Source: Flavobacteriales bacterium
Lineage (GTDB): Bacteria; Bacteroidota; Bacteroidia; Flavobacteriales_D; Crocinitomicaceae
Length of the DNA stretch: 64,000 nt
Assembly (NCBI GenBank): GCA_013373595.1
Contig: JABXHO010000032.1
Location: 1-64,000 of the forward strand
Direction of reading: 5' to 3'
The notes beneath the pieces were generated by a model, which did not search any database, was not told the DNA's origin, and saw only the letters and a list, made by a program, of their open reading frames with translations. The translations under genes and the position numbers were made by a program. Positions 41,711 to 51,318 of the stretch are shown here, piece after piece. Every line of letters starts with the position of its first letter. Position 1 is the first letter of the stretch.

Positions 41711-43441
41711 TTAGTCAAAAATGGGTCTGATCATGGTTCGCAAATCGATGGTTTCCACATCATCCTCCGAATACCTCAGTTGACCTTTTATGCTTTTCCA
41801 GGTTGTTTTTCTGAGATTCTTGTCGTTATCGAAGGACCATGAGACGATATAATCTTTGTCTCCACGAATTTCTACACACCAAATAAGGTTTTCGAAACGT
41901 CCGGCAGAACCCGAGTTCAAATAGTGATTACACGGTTTGAGTACATCACCGTCACGACGCAGTGCATTTTGTCGTGGCTCGTGTGTGTGTCCCAGAACAA
42001 GTGTCGGTATTTCCTTTCCTGTGTTAATTCGCATGCTTTTGAAAATTCGTTCGTACTCCACACACAAATTGATTTCATTCATGTGTCGGAACTTGAACAT
42101 TTCGTCACCCGTTAGCACCTCCAAAGCCGTTGCGTAATAACCAGAAGCAGGGTCGTCGCTGTCATTTTCGAAATACTCCCACGCAATTTCATGTTCGAGC
42201 AATGACTCTACAAAATCTTTGCTGTCACGCTTGATGGCATTTTTCGAATTAAACACCAAGGCATTCTTCAAGCCCGTTGTGTCATCGTTTGGATTATTCG
42301 GTCCTTCACCAAATTTTCCATACGTTTCACGCGCCAACCAGTTTTCAAATGTATTTCCGACCGTCCATTTTTTTGTGTCTTTTGACTCCCAAAAACGATC
42401 GGGTCCTTGAAATGCCCATGATACATTCTCTGAGTAGATTTCTCCAAAACTTTTTGCCCATTGAATATCACCATGTATCTGGCTTACTGAATCAAATTGA
42501 TGACCATGTAGCACCACATACTCAATATGTCTATCTCGTTTGATCGTTAACACATCAGCAACGTCCATCCCCAATTCATCTTCAATTCGATTCTTCAAAT
42601 CTCGTTCAAAAGGCTCATCGGAATACGTATCGTGATTTCCTGTTAGACGAACGTATTTGTCTTTTGCAATAAACTTTGTTTTGATTGCCTTGTAGTAATC
42701 TTGAAAAGAATCAATTACGTTTTCGAGCGTTTCCATCCGTTTTGCATATCGAACTTCTAAGAATTCCTTCCAATCCAAATTATCTACTATTGGGAACTTT
42801 CCAACCGATTTTGCTCGTTTCTCAGCCTCTTCCATGGACACATCATAGATAATGCATTCTTCAACATCTCCATTTTCCACCAAGCAATACGACTTATTGG
42901 AATAGTAGTCCAACACCTTCAAATACAACTCTTTGTTGAAGTCTTTGAAATAGTTAGGCAACTTGGACAGGTTCGTCATATGTAAATCGGAAAACACCAC
43001 GAAATTCTCATCCGAGCGTTCTACCTTTCTACAAAATGATATGGCATCAACCGATTCACCACTAGCTATTTTCGCTACTCGCTCGTATGCCAGCATCAAA
43101 TCTTCCTCAATCTTCTTTTTGATTTCCTTCCCGTCTTTGTCTTTACTCTTCTTATAAACGTTCGACTTTTGGCTGACTTTCCAGAGTTCTCTAAAAATAT
43201 CCTCTCTTTCATTCAGATTAAAATGCTTAGACAGTGCAATTAAGATGTTTCTAGGTATTTTTTCCAAATCTACATTGAGATTCCATTCATCACGAAACTC
43301 TATAAAATTCACATCTGCGATCTTCTCCTTCACATGATTGACAACAGATCCTTTTGTGAAGTCTTTCATATCTCTGAGTGAGAAGGCGTCCTTATCCAGT
43401 CCGAAGTTCGGCTGAATGTCTTTCTTTACTGTAAATGGCAT
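41711..43441 (-). CDS. Calcineurin-like metallophosphoesterase
   Basis: 576 residues, cytoplasmic (no signal). The five-block calcineurin-like motif set is visible: FSDLHMTNL (D-x-H), ENGDVEEC (GD-x-x-E), LTGNHDTYS (GNHD), VVLHGHQFDS (GH) and LVLGHTHEP (GHTH). The core is flanked by a long helical N-terminal region (about 1-145) and insertions, including WLARETYGKFGEGPNNPNDDTTG. The two-metal site hydrolyses phosphomono- or diesters; the substrate is unknown. It follows the beta-helix-like gene by 10 bp, so the pair form an operon. Confidence 0.85.
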   Translation of the reverse strand: MPFTVKKDIQPNFGLDKDAFSLRDMKDFTKGSVVNHVKEKIADVNFIEFRDEWNLNVDLEKIPRNILIALSKHFNLNEREDIFRELWKVSQKSNVYKKSKDKDGKEIKKKIEEDLMLAYERVAKIASGESVDAISFCRKVERSDENFVVFSDLHMTNLSKLPNYFKDFNKELYLKVLDYYSNKSYCLVENGDVEECIIYDVSMEEAEKRAKSVGKFPIVDNLDWKEFLEVRYAKRMETLENVIDSFQDYYKAIKTKFIAKDKYVRLTGNHDTYSDEPFERDLKNRIEDELGMDVADVLTIKRDRHIEYVVLHGHQFDSVSQIHGDIQWAKSFGEIYSENVSWAFQGPDRFWESKDTKKWTVGNTFENWLARETYGKFGEGPNNPNDDTTGLKNALVFNSKNAIKRDSKDFVESLLEHEIAWEYFENDSDDPASGYYATALEVLTGDEMFKFRHMNEINLCVEYERIFKSMRINTGKEIPTLVLGHTHEPRQNALRRDGDVLKPCNHYLNSGSAGRFENLIWCVEIRGDKDYIVSWSFDNDKNLRKTTWKSIKGQLRYSEDDVETIDLRTMIRPIFD

Positions 43442-43451
43442 AGGCTCGGAT

Positions 43452-44216
43452 TTAGTGAAGGTTAACCAAAACGGTGATCATTCCTTTTCCTTTCTCCAAT
43501 GGTTGAAGAGCTTTACCGATAACCGCTCCCAATGCTTTTGATGAATCAGTTACTTTCATCGCGTGTCCTGCTGTTCCCGAAGTGGTTAACAAATCTCCAA
43601 CTTGAATTGGTGCTTGATCTGCATCTACCCAACATGAAACTTTTCCGAGCAATGCGATTGGCATTCTGTTTTCTCCTCCTTGTTTGTCCATAACGATTCC
43701 CGGTTTGTAATCGCCCGCTCCCGCAATAACGCCAGCTACTTTTGAATCGTACGCGCTCGTTGATTGGATGAGTTTTCCATCCTCACGAAGAACAACCACT
43801 TTCCCAGCTTCCAGTTCATCCATTTGATCTTCGGCCATGTCAAATTCTTCTGCAAAATCGGCATTCAAGAACTCAATATCTCCCGATGAACCGAGAATTT
43901 TAAGCGTGTCAATGTCGTTGCTGTTTCGCATAAAGATAGAACCAGATGTTCCTTCACCTCCTGCAATGATACGGGCGTGATTTCCATCCAATTTGAGCAC
44001 ATCCTTTCCTGTGTAATCACGGATAATCAAGTCTCCATCATCACTTGATCGAAGGTTCTTTCCTCCAAGATAAATCACTCCATATTCCCCACGCATATCA
44101 ATCGTGGTCAATCCTTTGCTGTCTTTTAGTAGAATGTTTCCATTCGAAGTAGTATCTCCGAGGGTTAATGTTTCGGAGCTCGAAGTTTCGCGATAAACGT
44201 CTTTAAAATCTTTCAT
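43452..44216 (-). CDS. Beta-repeat protein with tail-fibre-like C-terminal domain
   Basis: 254 residues from the ATG at 44216 (MKDFKDVYRETSSSE). Residues about 18-120 are short beta repeats of the type G-x-I-x-[LI]-R/K-[DN] (GNILLKDSKG, GVIYLGGKN, GDLIIRDYTG, GSIFMRNSND), consistent with a beta-helix stack. After an acidic segment the C-terminus (about 140-254) matches a domain I know from tail-fibre-like and other surface proteins: VVVLREDGKLIQSTSAYDSKVAGVIAGAGDYKPGI ... KVSCWVDADQAPIQVGDLLTTS ... AMKVTDSSKALGAVIGKAL. No signal peptide. It is the first gene of the operon with the metallophosphoesterase; role unknown. Confidence 0.65.
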   Translation of the reverse strand: MKDFKDVYRETSSSETLTLGDTTSNGNILLKDSKGLTTIDMRGEYGVIYLGGKNLRSSDDGDLIIRDYTGKDVLKLDGNHARIIAGGEGTSGSIFMRNSNDIDTLKILGSSGDIEFLNADFAEEFDMAEDQMDELEAGKVVVLREDGKLIQSTSAYDSKVAGVIAGAGDYKPGIVMDKQGGENRMPIALLGKVSCWVDADQAPIQVGDLLTTSGTAGHAMKVTDSSKALGAVIGKALQPLEKGKGMITVLVNLH

Positions 44217-44268
44217 AATAGTGTTTAGTTTTAAAAACACAAGTTTAGCAGGACGCGTGAACATCCAC

Positions 44269-44288
44269 AATACTCAATGTTGAGTATT
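44269..44288. promoter_or_regulatory. Perfect dyad between LuxR gene and beta-repeat operon
   Basis: AATACTCAATGTTGAGTATT has 9-bp perfect arms and a 2-base centre. It lies 52 bp upstream of the beta-repeat gene start and 15 bp past the stop of the PAS-LuxR regulator gene. It fits a dimeric-regulator operator; read on the plus strand it is followed by a T-run, so a terminator role is the alternative. Confidence 0.5.
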
Positions 44289-44303
44289 TTTATGATTTTC
44301 AGA

Positions 44304-45095
44304 TTAATAGAGCACGTCGCGGAAGTTCGCAATCAGTTCCGTTGTGGATTCAAAAGAGAGCTTTTTCAAGATGTTTCGACGGTGAGTATCTACGGTGTGT
44401 GGACTGATAAAGAGCTTTTCACCTATTTCCTTGCTCGATTGTCCCTGCGCCATCATCATGGCAATATCTCTTTCGCGATTAGATAGCGGTCCGATTAGTC
44501 GTTGGTGTGAATAATTCTTTTGCCAAAGAGTTTCATACTCCTCTCGATCGTTGAGTTGCCGAACGAATAATTTCAGTGGCTGTTTTTCACCTTCTCCAAT
44601 TTTCGTGTAAAACCCGAGGGAAACGATTGGCTTTCCATTTTCATCAAACACAACAGGAGTCAAGTTGTTCATGAGGTTAATCCAGGTTCCATCTCCCTTT
44701 CGAATTCGATGGTTCCAACAGTAACTGGTACGCGATCGTTCCTCTTCACTAAGTTCCTTCATGTTGAAATCTACCAACTCCCTCAGCATTCGCATTCCGA
44801 TGGTTATCTCCTTCAGTTTAAACCGTCTGAACCAATGTAATAAACCATTTTTCATGAGCTTTTCGCGCTCAATGCCCATGACATGCTCAAAATTTTTGGT
44901 GATGTATTCGTAACGACGTGTTGAGCTATTGATCAGCATAAAAAACGAATCGTTCACGGGAAACCACTTGTCTATCTCTTGCAAGCGCTTTACATGTGTT
45001 TCTACGACCGTATTTCGGAACTGCGGAAAATTTTCGAAGATTTCCTCGTAAGAATTATATAGGCTTAAGTCATCCACTCTAGCAAATATAAACAA
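44304..45095 (-). CDS. PAS-domain LuxR-family transcriptional regulator
   Basis: About 263 residues. A PAS-like sensor spans about 30-170 (FMLINSSTRRYEYITKNFEHVMGIEREKLMKNGLLHWF ... GDGTWINLMNNLTPVVFDENGKPIVSLGFYTKIGEG). The C-terminal LuxR/GerE helix-turn-helix is at about 200-258 (LSNRERDIAMMMAQGQSSKEIGEKLFISPHTVDTHRRNILKKLSF). The start is uncertain: there is no early ATG. TTG at 45095 follows an in-frame stop, and a TATATTTG -7-like box at 45082-45089 would favour the GTG at 45077. It is upstream on the same strand of the beta-repeat/metallophosphoesterase operon, which it may control. Confidence 0.88.
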   Translation of the reverse strand: MFIFARVDDLSLYNSYEEIFENFPQFRNTVVETHVKRLQEIDKWFPVNDSFFMLINSSTRRYEYITKNFEHVMGIEREKLMKNGLLHWFRRFKLKEITIGMRMLRELVDFNMKELSEEERSRTSYCWNHRIRKGDGTWINLMNNLTPVVFDENGKPIVSLGFYTKIGEGEKQPLKLFVRQLNDREEYETLWQKNYSHQRLIGPLSNRERDIAMMMAQGQSSKEIGEKLFISPHTVDTHRRNILKKLSFESTTELIANFRDVLY

Positions 45096-45200
45096 TGGAA
45101 ATCTCTAATCCCTACGCGCATAATGGATTATCAAGATCCTTCTATTCAGCTGTTAGTGCTACGTCTTATTCCATCCAAACCATTGATTGTCCCAATCATT

Positions 45201-45914
45201 TCAGGTTATTGCCAAGGTCACAACGCTAATTCTCGCATCGGGGTGCTTTTCGCGAATAGCCGAAGCGATCACTTCAATGGTAGATCCTGTTGTGATTACG
45301 TCATCGACCAACACGATATGCTTGAAATTTTGGATGGAGTTATTGACTCGAAACGTTGATTGAATCGAGCTCCAGCGTTCGAAGCGTGCTTTTTGGGTTT
45401 GAGATGCTCCATGTTTGACTCGCTTCACCGATGATGTATCCATTGCAACGCCTAATTCATCAGAAATTCCCTTTGCCAATGCCTCGCTTTGATTGTATCC
45501 GCGAATAAATTCCTTTTTCGGATGCAGCGGAACGGGAATCAAAACATCAACATCTCGGAAATCTGGGTTTAGCTTTAACCGTTTGGCTATTTCCCCTCCA
45601 AAATGATGTCCCACTTCTTGATTGTTCTTGTATTTCAGTTGAAACAAAATTATCTGTGCCGTTTTTCCTTTTTCGAAGAAAAACAAGGCGTATGTTTTAT
45701 GAATATCTATTCTCCCCCAGAAGATTTTGTCCATCATGGTGGGTTCAGCATTAAGGTGAAAATTTGTTTCGGTAAAATGCGTTGTGCACAACGAACAAAT
45801 AGTAGTTTCCGCACCCGTCAATTCAGACTCACATGCGAGGCATTTTTGAGGAAAAATCAAGTGCCGAATATCGCTCAAAATGGCGCTATGTTTGAAGAAG
45901 GAAGAGATACTCAT
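45201..45914 (-). CDS. comF: ComF-family phosphoribosyltransferase-like protein
   Basis: 237 residues. An N-terminal double zinc-ribbon motif with C-x2-C pairs (CLACESEL ... CSLC) is followed by the PRTase fold: VDVLIPVPLHPKKEFIRGYNQSEALAKGI and the PRPP-binding loop VLVDDVITTGSTIE near 205-218. ComF-type proteins support DNA uptake and recombination after transformation; in Bacteroidota they are often present without a complete known competence set, so the role is inferred. It has its own upstream region with an inverted repeat at 45944-45961. Confidence 0.9.
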   Translation of the reverse strand: MSISSFFKHSAILSDIRHLIFPQKCLACESELTGAETTICSLCTTHFTETNFHLNAEPTMMDKIFWGRIDIHKTYALFFFEKGKTAQIILFQLKYKNNQEVGHHFGGEIAKRLKLNPDFRDVDVLIPVPLHPKKEFIRGYNQSEALAKGISDELGVAMDTSSVKRVKHGASQTQKARFERWSSIQSTFRVNNSIQNFKHIVLVDDVITTGSTIEVIASAIREKHPDARISVVTLAIT

Positions 45915-46352
45915 TTTCTTTCAGTGAAAAAGTGGATGACCTATGAACAATTTATTGTTCAAAATATAAAAAAACAATGACGGAAAAAGGGCGGAATTCC
46001 GCTAAATTTATAGAAAGCGCACGAATCATTGAAATATAAGGGGTTGAGATGAATCGCTTGAATTTATCGACAAATCACAAAAAAGGCACTGTGAATATCT
46101 TTGTGTTTTATGTTGATAAAACAGTGATGGGTTGATCTCAAAGGGTTTCAGTGGGTCAATGTTAATAACGTTAAAGAATTGTGAATTTTTTTAGTTGCTT
46201 AAAGGGAGATTTTTGACAATTTTTGTAGTCCCGCTTGACGAGTGAAACTGTCCTCAACCTTCAGTTTAAGAGTTAAGAAAAAATCAAGCTTTACGGAGTA
46301 AAAAATTCAAAAAATCAACATTTTTTGACAGGGCTTCGTTTCGCTTAAAAAA
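45915..46352. other. 438-bp intergenic region upstream of nrdB and comF
   Basis: No gene was found here. It contains a perfect inverted repeat TGAACAA-TTTA-TTGTTCA (45944-45961) just upstream of comF, a second hairpin GTTTTAT/ATAAAAC (46105-46111 and 46116-46122), an exact TAnnTTTG box (TATCTTTG, 46096-46103) and weak AAACTG/CAGTTT arms (46245-46250 and 46262-46267). It is AT-rich and is probably the regulatory and leader region of the ribonucleotide reductase genes. I see no convincing NrdR box pair. Confidence 0.5.
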
Positions 46353-47336
46353 ATGAAAAGAATGGCACAAGTAGAACCGATTTTGGAAGAAAACAACAAC
46401 AGATTTGTATTGTTTCCTATCCAACACGACGACATCTGGTCGTTTTACAAAAAAGCTGAGGCAAGCTTTTGGACGGCAGAAGAAATTGATCTTCAACCAG
46501 ACCTTATCGACTGGGAGAATAAGCTAAATGACAACGAACGTCACTTTATCAAACATGTATTGGCATTTTTTGCCGCTTCAGACGGTATTGTGAACGAAAA
46601 CTTAGCGGAAAATTTCTTGTCAGAGGTTCAGTATACAGAAGCAAAATTCTTCTATGGTTTCCAAATTGCCATGGAAAACGTACACTCAGAAACCTATTCG
46701 TTGTTGATTGATACGTATATCAAAGATTCTAAAGAAAAAGACTACTTATTCAACGCGATTGAAACCTTGGACTGTGTAACGAAAAAGGCTGAATGGGCAC
46801 TTCGTTGGATCGAAAAAGGATCGTTCGCAGAACGTTTGGTAGCCTTCGCTGCTGTTGAAGGAATTTTCTTCTCAGGATCATTCTGTTCAATCTTCTGGTT
46901 GAAAAAACGCGGATTGATGCCAGGACTTTCTTTCTCAAACGAGTTAATTTCTCGTGACGAAGGACTACACTGTGATTTCGCTTGTTTGCTCTACAACAAG
47001 TACGTAGTAAACAAAATGTCTAAGGAGCAAGTCAAAGAGATTATCTTGGATGCCGTTGCAATCGAAAAAGAGTTCATTCTTGATGCACTCCCAGTGAAGT
47101 TGATCGGAATGAACAGTGATTTGATGTCACAATACATCGAATTCGTAGCAGACCGTCTACTCGTTGAGTTGGGTAACACAAAAGAATTCAATGTTTCGAA
47201 CCCATTCGACTTCATGGAAATGATTTCGATTCAAGGGAAAACGAATTTCTTCGAAAAACGCGTTGGAGAATACCAAAAAGCAGGTGTTTTGAACAACGAT
47301 GGAGGACAAAACTTCAGTTTAGACGAAGACTTTTAA
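46353..47336 (+). CDS. nrdB: Class I ribonucleotide reductase small subunit
   Basis: 327 residues. The radical/di-iron signature is visible: Asp46 (TAEEID), Glu77-region helix, Glu108 and His111 (MENVHSETY) with the radical Tyr115, spacing that matches E. coli R2 (Glu115/His118/Tyr122). The second metal half is [10 protein letters not shown] and [10 protein letters not shown]. It makes the tyrosyl radical used by NrdA to reduce ribonucleotides to deoxyribonucleotides. nrdA follows 164 bp downstream on the same strand. A start at the fourth codon (46362, MAQVEP) is possible. Length is normal. Confidence 0.97.
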   Translation: MKRMAQVEPILEENNNRFVLFPIQHDDIWSFYKKAEASFWTAEEIDLQPDLIDWENKLNDNERHFIKHVLAFFAASDGIVNENLAENFLSEVQYTEAKFFYGFQIAMENVHSETYSLLIDTYIKDSKEKDYLFNAIETLDCVTKKAEWALRWIEKGSFAERLVAFAAVEGIFFSGSFCSIFWLKKRGLMPGLSFSNELISRDEGLHCDFACLLYNKYVVNKMSKEQVKEIILDAVAIEKEFILDALPVKLIGMNSDLMSQYIEFVADRLLVELGNTKEFNVSNPFDFMEMISIQGKTNFFEKRVGEYQKAGVLNNDGGQNFSLDEDF

Positions 47337-47500
47337 TTGAATGATTCACTCGTAAGGCGAGTACCGACCAAAACCGGAGCTGTCATCCAGATATATCAAA
47401 AGACAGATCAAGACATTTAGGAAATACCCGAATCGAGTAACGATCGAACTGGTTTTCCATTACATAAAAAAGAACACTAGAAACCCAAAATATCGCGCCC

Positions 47501-49852
47501 ATGTATGTTGTAAAGAGAGACGGAAGAAAAGAAGCTGTAAAATTTGACAAAATCACTGCCCGCATCGCAAAGATGTGTTACGGATTAGATCCATTGGTAT
47601 CACCAGAAGCTGTTGCCATGAAGGTAATTGAAGGTTTGTTTGACGGTGTAACCACAACGCAGTTGGATAACCTTGCTGCTGAAGTTGCTGCTGCCAAAAC
47701 AATTGATCACCCTGATTATGCGTTGCTTGCATCACGTATCGCGGTATCTAACCTTCACAAAGAAACGAAGAAGACATGGTCTGACGTAGTCGAAGATATG
47801 TACAACTACATTGACCCGAAAACAGGCGAAAATGCTTCGTTGATTGCAGAAGACGTATACCAAGTAATCCAAGATAATAAAGATAAGCTTGACTCAAGTA
47901 TCATCTACGATCGTGATTTCCGTTACGATTACTTTGGGTTCAAAACATTGACGCGCTCTTACTTGATGAAACTTGAAGGTAAAATTGTTGAGCGTCCACA
48001 ACACATGCTCATGCGTGTTTCTGTGGGAATCCACAAAACTGATATCGATGCAGCGATTAAAACATACAACTTGATGTCAGAAGGGTGGTTCACACACGCA
48101 ACTCCAACATTATTTAATTCTGGTACACCAAAACCACAAATGTCCTCTTGTTTCTTGTTAACAATGAAGGAAGACAGCATCGGTGGTATCTACGACACAT
48201 TGAAATCATGTGCGCAAATCTCTCAATCTGCAGGAGGAATCGGAATTTCAATCCACGACATCCGCGCGAAAGGTTCATACATCAAAGGAACTAACGGAGA
48301 GTCTAACGGAATTGTTCCTATGCTTCGTGTATTTAACGATACTGCGCGTTACGTAGATCAAGGTGGAGGAAAACGTAAAGGATCTTTCGCTGTTTACATC
48401 GAGCCTTGGCATGCTGACGTATTCGATTTCTTGGACTTGAAAAAGAACCACGGAAAAGAAGAGCAACGTGCAAGAGACTTGTTCTACGCATTGTGGATTC
48501 CAGATTTGTTCATGAAGCGTGTGAAAGAAAACGGAAATTGGACGTTGATGTGTCCACACGAATGTCCAGGACTTTCAGATACACACAGCGCTGAGTTTGA
48601 AGCATTGTACTTGAAATACGAAGCGGAAGGAAAAGGGCGTAAAACAATCAAAGCGCAAGATTTGTGGTTCAAAATTCTTGAATCTCAAATTGAAACTGGA
48701 ACACCATACATGTTGTACAAAGATGCGGCAAACGCGAAATCGAATCAACAAAACTTGGGAACAATCAAGTCGTCGAACTTGTGTACAGAAATCATGGAGT
48801 ACACTGCACCAGACGAAACAGCGGTTTGTAACCTTGCATCATTGGCGCTTCCTAAATACGTGAATGAAGACAAAACGTTTGATCACCAACGTTTGTTTGA
48901 AGTAACGTATCAAGCTACATTTAACTTGAACAAAATCATCGATGGAAACTTCTACCCAGTAGAAGAAGCACGTAACTCAAACTTGCGTCACCGTCCAATC
49001 GGTTTGGGTGTTCAAGGTTTGGCCGACACGTTCATCATGATGGGCTTCCCTTTTGAATCAGAAGAAGCACGCGCATTGAACAGAGAGATTTTTGAAACGA
49101 TCTACTACGCGTCAATGACAGCATCAAAAGATATTTCTAAAGTAGAAGGTCCTTACGAAACATTCGAAGGGTCTCCCGTATCAAGAGGAGAATTCCAATT
49201 CGATATGTGGGGAGTAACACCAACTGATCGTTGGGAATGGGATGTATTGAAGGAAGAAGTAAAAGAGCACGGAGTTCGTAACTCATTGTTACTTGCACCA
49301 ATGCCAACTGCTTCTACTGCACAAATCCTTGGAAACAACGAATGTTTCGAGCCATACACATCAAACGTTTACACACGTCGCGTATTATCTGGAGAGTTCA
49401 TCGTTGTAAACAAGCACTTATTGAAAGACTTGGTTCGCGAAGGGTTGTGGACAAAAGAAATGCGTACGAAGATTATGGCGGCAAATGGGTCCGTTCAGAA
49501 CATCAACGAAGTTCCACAACACTTGAAAGACTTGTACAAAACGGCTTGGGAAATTTCTCAAAAAGCAATTATTGATCAAGCAGCAGATCGTGGAGCATAC
49601 ATCTGTCAGTCTCAGTCATTAAACATCTTCATGGAAAATGCCAACTTCGGTAAATTGACATCGATGCACTTCTACGGATGGGAAAAAGGATTGAAAACTG
49701 GAATGTACTACCTCCGCACGAAAGCAGCAACAGACGCTATCAAATTCACAATTGAAAAAGACGTGGTGGCAGCACCAACAGCGAAATCAATTGAAGAAGC
49801 TGAAGCATGCTCTATTGAAAATGGAGACGACTGCGAAGCTTGCGGAAGCTAA
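47501..49852 (+). CDS. nrdA: Class I ribonucleotide reductase large subunit
   Basis: 783 residues. An N-terminal ATP-cone (about 1-90, [25 protein letters not shown]) for allosteric activity control is followed by the ten-stranded barrel: [22 protein letters not shown] holds the first redox Cys, [12 protein letters not shown] the catalytic Cys, and the tail [21 protein letters not shown] completes the site. The C-terminal CEACGS supplies the C-x2-C thioredoxin/glutaredoxin-accessible pair. It reduces ribonucleoside diphosphates with NrdB. A hairpin (ACTCG/CGAGT at 47348-47362) lies in the 164-bp spacer, and a strong terminator follows at 49921. Confidence 0.97.
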   Translation: MYVVKRDGRKEAVKFDKITARIAKMCYGLDPLVSPEAVAMKVIEGLFDGVTTTQLDNLAAEVAAAKTIDHPDYALLASRIAVSNLHKETKKTWSDVVEDMYNYIDPKTGENASLIAEDVYQVIQDNKDKLDSSIIYDRDFRYDYFGFKTLTRSYLMKLEGKIVERPQHMLMRVSVGIHKTDIDAAIKTYNLMSEGWFTHATPTLFNSGTPKPQMSSCFLLTMKEDSIGGIYDTLKSCAQISQSAGGIGISIHDIRAKGSYIKGTNGESNGIVPMLRVFNDTARYVDQGGGKRKGSFAVYIEPWHADVFDFLDLKKNHGKEEQRARDLFYALWIPDLFMKRVKENGNWTLMCPHECPGLSDTHSAEFEALYLKYEAEGKGRKTIKAQDLWFKILESQIETGTPYMLYKDAANAKSNQQNLGTIKSSNLCTEIMEYTAPDETAVCNLASLALPKYVNEDKTFDHQRLFEVTYQATFNLNKIIDGNFYPVEEARNSNLRHRPIGLGVQGLADTFIMMGFPFESEEARALNREIFETIYYASMTASKDISKVEGPYETFEGSPVSRGEFQFDMWGVTPTDRWEWDVLKEEVKEHGVRNSLLLAPMPTASTAQILGNNECFEPYTSNVYTRRVLSGEFIVVNKHLLKDLVREGLWTKEMRTKIMAANGSVQNINEVPQHLKDLYKTAWEISQKAIIDQAADRGAYICQSQSLNIFMENANFGKLTSMHFYGWEKGLKTGMYYLRTKAATDAIKFTIEKDVVAAPTAKSIEEAEACSIENGDDCEACGS

Positions 49853-49920
49853 ATAGCAACAAACAACAACAAATAAAACCTGTATCACAGAGAATAGTGC
49901 CATTCGAAGTAATACAAACA

Positions 49921-49951
49921 AAAAAGCCTGAGTTTCGACTTGGGCTTTTTT
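49921..49951 (+). terminator. Intrinsic terminator after nrdA
   Basis: Arms AAAAAGCCTGAG and CTTGGGCTTTTT pair over 12 bp with two wobbles around TTTCGA, followed by more T. It lies 69 bp past the nrdA stop and ends the nrdB-nrdA unit. Confidence 0.85.
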
Positions 49952-50049
49952 GATGTTAGCTATTGGGGTTGACATTTGGATTCGAAACGAACGACGTATC
50001 TGTAAAAACAGGTGTTGGACTGGCTTCTGTCCATAGAGGAATCAGTCCA

Positions 50050-50823
50050 TCAAAACTTCACTTTCAAACCATTGTTGATGGAAAAAGCACTTGGCTTTAC
50101 GCCTACTGGTGGATTGAAATCGAAGAAATAATTGACCGAGGTGATAAACGATAAGTATTCTGTAATGTTCAGCTGAATGATCGATTGCGTAGTCAGTCGA
50201 TAATCGGCCCAATAACGAAACAGTGGCTGATAATAGGTGGTTGAGGCGAACTCACCGCGTTTCTTCGGAAATTTAATCGATACGGTAAAATAGTTGGACA
50301 TTCGAACATCGCGTGATTGCGTTTGCAAGATATCTTCCACTCGCTCGTGTTCGTAGAAGGCTGAAATCCCGATGTAGGTTTTAATCGTTTCACCTCGATT
50401 GAGCTTAAAACGTGCTCCTGTTCCAGCAAGAAATCGGTACTTCAAGCTTAACAGCTCATTCAGTTGTACTTGAGAATAACCTTCCCAGCGAAACCATTTG
50501 TTGAATTTATAGTTGTACCGAAGATGCCCAAAAGCCGCATTCGCAATCGTTTTAACATTAGACTCTGTGAAGGCATAATTGCCCAACGCTAAATACGTAT
50601 GCTTAAGATTTTTTGATTTAAACTGTGCATTTAAACTCGACTTAAACACAATCAAGGTAATGTCGTTTGTTTGTTGGTAATTGAGTGTAAGGTTAGCATT
50701 TCCCGCAAAACGAACCGTGTCCGACTGCATACGCCGACTCTCAATATTAACCAACTGAGAAAAAAGCACTGAGGAATTCAATGCGAAAACAAACAAAATA
50801 AGTATCAAACGAAGTGCCTTCAT
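50050..50823 (-). CDS. DUF481-family outer-membrane beta-barrel protein
   Basis: 257 residues from the ATG at 50823 (MKALRLILILFVFALNSSVLFSQ, signal peptide). An alternative start at 50832 adds 3 residues; the still longer reading from 50877 is excluded by a -7 box TATTTTTG at 50841-50848. The mature part is beta-rich: NLTLNYQQTNDITLIVFKSSLNAQF, FGHLRYNYKFNKWFRWEGYSQVQLNELLSLKYRFLAGTGARFKL, with a final aromatic-ended strand LKVKF. This matches DUF481, salt-induced-type outer-membrane proteins of unclear function. It is divergent from the YjbQ gene, and its downstream end faces the nrdA terminator. Confidence 0.82.
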   Translation of the reverse strand: MKALRLILILFVFALNSSVLFSQLVNIESRRMQSDTVRFAGNANLTLNYQQTNDITLIVFKSSLNAQFKSKNLKHTYLALGNYAFTESNVKTIANAAFGHLRYNYKFNKWFRWEGYSQVQLNELLSLKYRFLAGTGARFKLNRGETIKTYIGISAFYEHERVEDILQTQSRDVRMSNYFTVSIKFPKKRGEFASTTYYQPLFRYWADYRLTTQSIIQLNITEYLSFITSVNYFFDFNPPVGVKPSAFSINNGLKVKF

Positions 50824-50896
50824 GAATCGCATTTTTTTCGCAAAAATAGCAAGAATAGAGACGAAGCACAGCTTCAAGAAGTAAGTAATTCATTTG

Positions 50897-50904
50897 TACC
50901 TTTG
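50897..50904 (+). promoter_or_regulatory. -7 promoter element of yjbQ (TACCTTTG)
   Basis: Exact TAnnTTTG match ending 4 bp before the start codon of the YjbQ gene. Transcription would begin at or near the start codon, suggesting a leaderless mRNA. Confidence 0.5.
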
Positions 50905-50908
50905 AGTC

Positions 50909-51316
50909 ATGGTAACACAAAAAACACTTTCGCTTCCACCCTTTCCAAGAGGATTTCACTTAATCACCGATTTGATTAAAGCCAATCTCGATCTTCCGAA
51001 GACAGGCGTGCTTCATGTTTTCATTCAACATACTTCCGCAGGATTAACCATTAATGAAAATGCGGACCCGACCGTGCGCGAAGACTTGGAGTCGTCTTTT
51101 AATCATATCATTCGAGAAGACGAACCTTTTTACCAGCATACTTTCGAAGGGTCGGATGACATGCCCGCTCACATAAAATCGTCGGTTGTGGGATCATCCC
51201 TTTCCATTCCCATCACAGACGGAGAACTGAATTTGGGCACCTGGCAAGGAATTTACCTGTGTGAATTTCGCAATGAAGGAGGAAGTAGAAATATCGTCCT
51301 TACGACTATGAGCTAG
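50909..51316 (+). CDS. yjbQ: YjbQ/UPF0047 secondary thiamine-phosphate synthase-like protein
   Basis: 135 residues, full length. Signatures are GFHLITDLIKANL, LHVFIQHTSAGLTINENADPTVREDLE (the His and Asn/Asp form a metal site), DDMPAHIKSSVVGSSLSIPI and LGTWQGIYLCEFRNEGGSR near the end. E. coli YjbQ has weak thiamine-phosphate synthase activity; the true function is still unclear. It is a single gene, convergent with DUF3109 (2 bp between the stops). Confidence 0.95.
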   Translation: MVTQKTLSLPPFPRGFHLITDLIKANLDLPKTGVLHVFIQHTSAGLTINENADPTVREDLESSFNHIIREDEPFYQHTFEGSDDMPAHIKSSVVGSSLSIPITDGELNLGTWQGIYLCEFRNEGGSRNIVLTTMS

Positions 51317-51318
51317 TC

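Noticed and set aside
43452-44216. Prophage remnant suggested by the tail-fibre-like C-terminal domain
   Set aside because: No other phage structural, integrase or lysis genes lie nearby; the neighbours are a phosphoesterase and a LuxR regulator.
46088-46126. NrdR box upstream of nrdB
   Set aside because: CACTGTGAATATCTTTGTG has only partial similarity to the tandem 16-bp consensus and there is no second copy at the expected spacing.
47348-47362. Terminator or attenuator between nrdB and nrdA
   Set aside because: The ACTCG/CGAGT hairpin is short and has no T-run, so no function is claimed.
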